Both the position numbers and the translations under genes were made by a program. Shown piece after piece: positions 5,292-6,281 of a stretch of 6,281 bases of DNA. The stretch covers positions 1 through 6,281 of the forward strand of contig JAKAMO010000129.1 in the NCBI GenBank assembly GCA_021812825.1, read 5' to 3'. Positions within the stretch are counted from its first letter, which is position 1; each line of letters begins with the position of its first letter. The notes beneath the pieces are model-generated. The model was not told the origin of the DNA. It made no database searches and saw only the letters and a program-made list of their open reading frames with translations. This DNA is from a bacterium (GTDB lineage: Bacteria; Elusimicrobiota; Elusimicrobia; Elusimicrobiales; UBA9959).

Positions 5292-6164
5292 CTAGCCTGC
5301 CGCCAGTTCCCCCCTGCCCGCTTCGAACACCACTCCCAGCCCGTCCCTTGCGAACCAGAGGCGGCCGTTGTGCCAGCTGAAGGCCGAGAGTGGATAGCCG
5401 GGGCGTGCGGTCTTGAGCGTGAAGACCTTGTCCAGCGTCAGGGTGTCGTCGAGCTTATGCCTGTATATCTTCCCGGTGGAAGAAACGGCGGTCCACAGGT
5501 ATTTCCCGTCCTTGAAGATCTGGTCCGGCTTCTCCGGCAGCCTGAACGACACCGAGGGCGTCAGCTCCGAGTCGGGGCGGCGCAGCACGGCGTTGCCTTC
5601 GCTGTCGCAGGTCCAGAGGTATTCGCCGTCGTAGAAGAGCGCGCTGACCTTGCCCGGCGCGGGAAAACTGCGCACCAGCGGCAGACCGGGTTCCAGCTTG
5701 CGCTGCTCGATCACCTTCTTCCAGGAATCCGCGACGTACAGATAGCCCCCGGCGGACGCCAGCCCGCTGATGTGCGTCTTTTCCAGCGGGAAGGTGCGCT
5801 CCAGGCGGAGGCCGTCCCTGGAAGAGGAGTAGAGATATACCGCCTGGGTGAGCCAGTCGCCGGCGTATAACTTGTCGCCGCCGGTCCAGACCAGCGCCGA
5901 GATATTGGCGGCGACCCCCGGGTATTCGCGGTAATACGAGGCGCTGCCGGAAACGGAACGGTATATGCCGAAAAGCAGCGCCGCGGCGACCAGCGCCCCC
6001 GCGAACAGCCAGGAACCCTTTCCGCCGGAAGGAGCGACCGAGGCCGGCGCCGGGACGGGCGCCGGGGCCGGCTGCACGGCCGGCCTGGCCGGAACGGCCA
6101 GCCCGCCGCTGGAGGAGGTTGCCGGAGCGGTAGCAAGGCGGCGGTTTCCGGTCACCGGTTTCAT
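5292..6164 (-). CDS. Single-span membrane protein with beta-propeller-like repeats
   Basis: I do not recognise a named family. The 290-residue product has a Pro/Ala/Ser-rich N-terminal stretch (about 12-48), one hydrophobic span (about 52-68) and then only beta-type sequence. At least five units of about 41-44 residues can be aligned by eye, starting near 88, 132, 173, 213 and 259. Each follows a pattern such as IS-x-L-x(3)-GG-x-LYVAD, a polar turn, a hydrophobic strand and a terminal F. Examples are GGYLYVADSWKKV, GEYLWTCDSEGNA and GKYLWTAVSSTGK. This resembles blades of an NHL/YVTN/Kelch-like propeller, with few catalytic-looking residues, so a binding or scaffold role outside the membrane is likely. 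The start is uncertain: ATG 6164 has no ribosome site, the frame stays open to the window edge, and it overlaps the divergent frame beginning at 6163. A later GTG (Val30) is another option. Confidence 0.8.
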   Translation of the reverse strand: MKPVTGNRRLATAPATSSSGGLAVPARPAVQPAPAPVPAPASVAPSGGKGSWLFAGALVAAALLFGIYRSVSGSASYYREYPGVAANISALVWTGGDKLYAGDWLTQAVYLYSSSRDGLRLERTFPLEKTHISGLASAGGYLYVADSWKKVIEQRKLEPGLPLVRSFPAPGKVSALFYDGEYLWTCDSEGNAVLRRPDSELTPSVSFRLPEKPDQIFKDGKYLWTAVSSTGKIYRHKLDDTLTLDKVFTLKTARPGYPLSAFSWHNGRLWFARDGLGVVFEAGRGELAAG

Positions 6165-6281
6165 GCGGGGGCAGGCGTGTGCGGGGCCCTTTTCCGCGCC
6201 CGGCTGGCTGTATGAGATCGACTGGGAGGGTTGGCCGGTGCGGCTGCTGCTGGACCGGGGAAAGACGCGGCTGGTGGCGGC
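6163..6281 (+). CDS. Truncated N-terminus resembling an ATP-dependent DNA ligase domain, cut by window end
   Basis: The plus frame from ATG 6163 reads for 39 full codons to the window edge. It contains PFSAPGWLYEIDWEGWPVRL followed by LLDRGKTRLVA. This resembles the start of the nucleotidyltransferase domain of LigD-type ligases, where a segment like PF..PGWLFEIKWDGYRAL includes motif I with the AMP-accepting lysine. Here the equivalent position is Asp20 (6220-6222) and the usual Asp-Gly is Glu-Gly. Third codon positions are nearly all G or C, which supports coding on this strand. If the family is right, the domain may be catalytically dead or repurposed. The frame is also open upstream of the ATG and no ribosome site is seen, so the start is uncertain. 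Only about 40 residues are visible, so the family call is tentative. Confidence 0.5.
   Translation, partial: MRGQACAGPFSAPGWLYEIDWEGWPVRLLLDRGKTRLVA

Overview
The window is GC-rich (about 60% or more), dense and bacterial. Genes run on both strands with strong G/C preference at third codon positions, which explains the many long antisense shadow frames. The best lineage hint is the short type IV pilin, whose N-terminus (RGFTLIELLVVVLIIGILASIAIPQY followed by VEKSR) resembles the many small pilin-like proteins I associate with Elusimicrobiota. This assignment is an inference with modest confidence; the rest of the window only says Gram-negative-like bacterium.

Left part (21-2117, minus strand): ftsQ then ftsA, two adjacent cell-division genes of the dcw cluster. 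The operon runs leftwards out of the window, where ftsZ would be expected. Its probable promoter lies directly in front of ftsQ and would give an almost leaderless mRNA.

Middle (2118-2410): a 293-bp divergent intergenic region without a protein gene. It holds two identical 32-bp repeats, each with a perfect 10-bp inverted repeat, around a 144-bp GC-rich core full of small hairpins. An extended -10 promoter then points right to a tRNA-Lys(TTT) gene. Fifty bases after the tRNA begins a membrane sensor histidine kinase, followed at once by an OmpR/PhoB-type response regulator. No terminator is visible between tRNA and kinase, so they may share a transcript.

Right part (4651-5223): behind the regulator lies a perfect 11-bp tandem repeat (CAATCTTCACA twice), the geometry of an OmpR/PhoB-family operator. 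It stands upstream of an extended -10 promoter with no good -35 and then the type IV pilin gene. This suggests that the two-component system controls the pilin. A perfect bidirectional hairpin terminator separates the pilin from a convergent minus-strand gene.

Right edge (5292-6281): the minus-strand gene encodes a single-span membrane protein with a Pro/Ala-rich N-terminal stretch and about five beta-propeller-like repeats. On the plus strand, starting at the same point, a truncated reading frame resembles the start of the ATP-dependent DNA ligase (LigD-type) nucleotidyltransferase domain, but the expected catalytic lysine appears to be aspartate.
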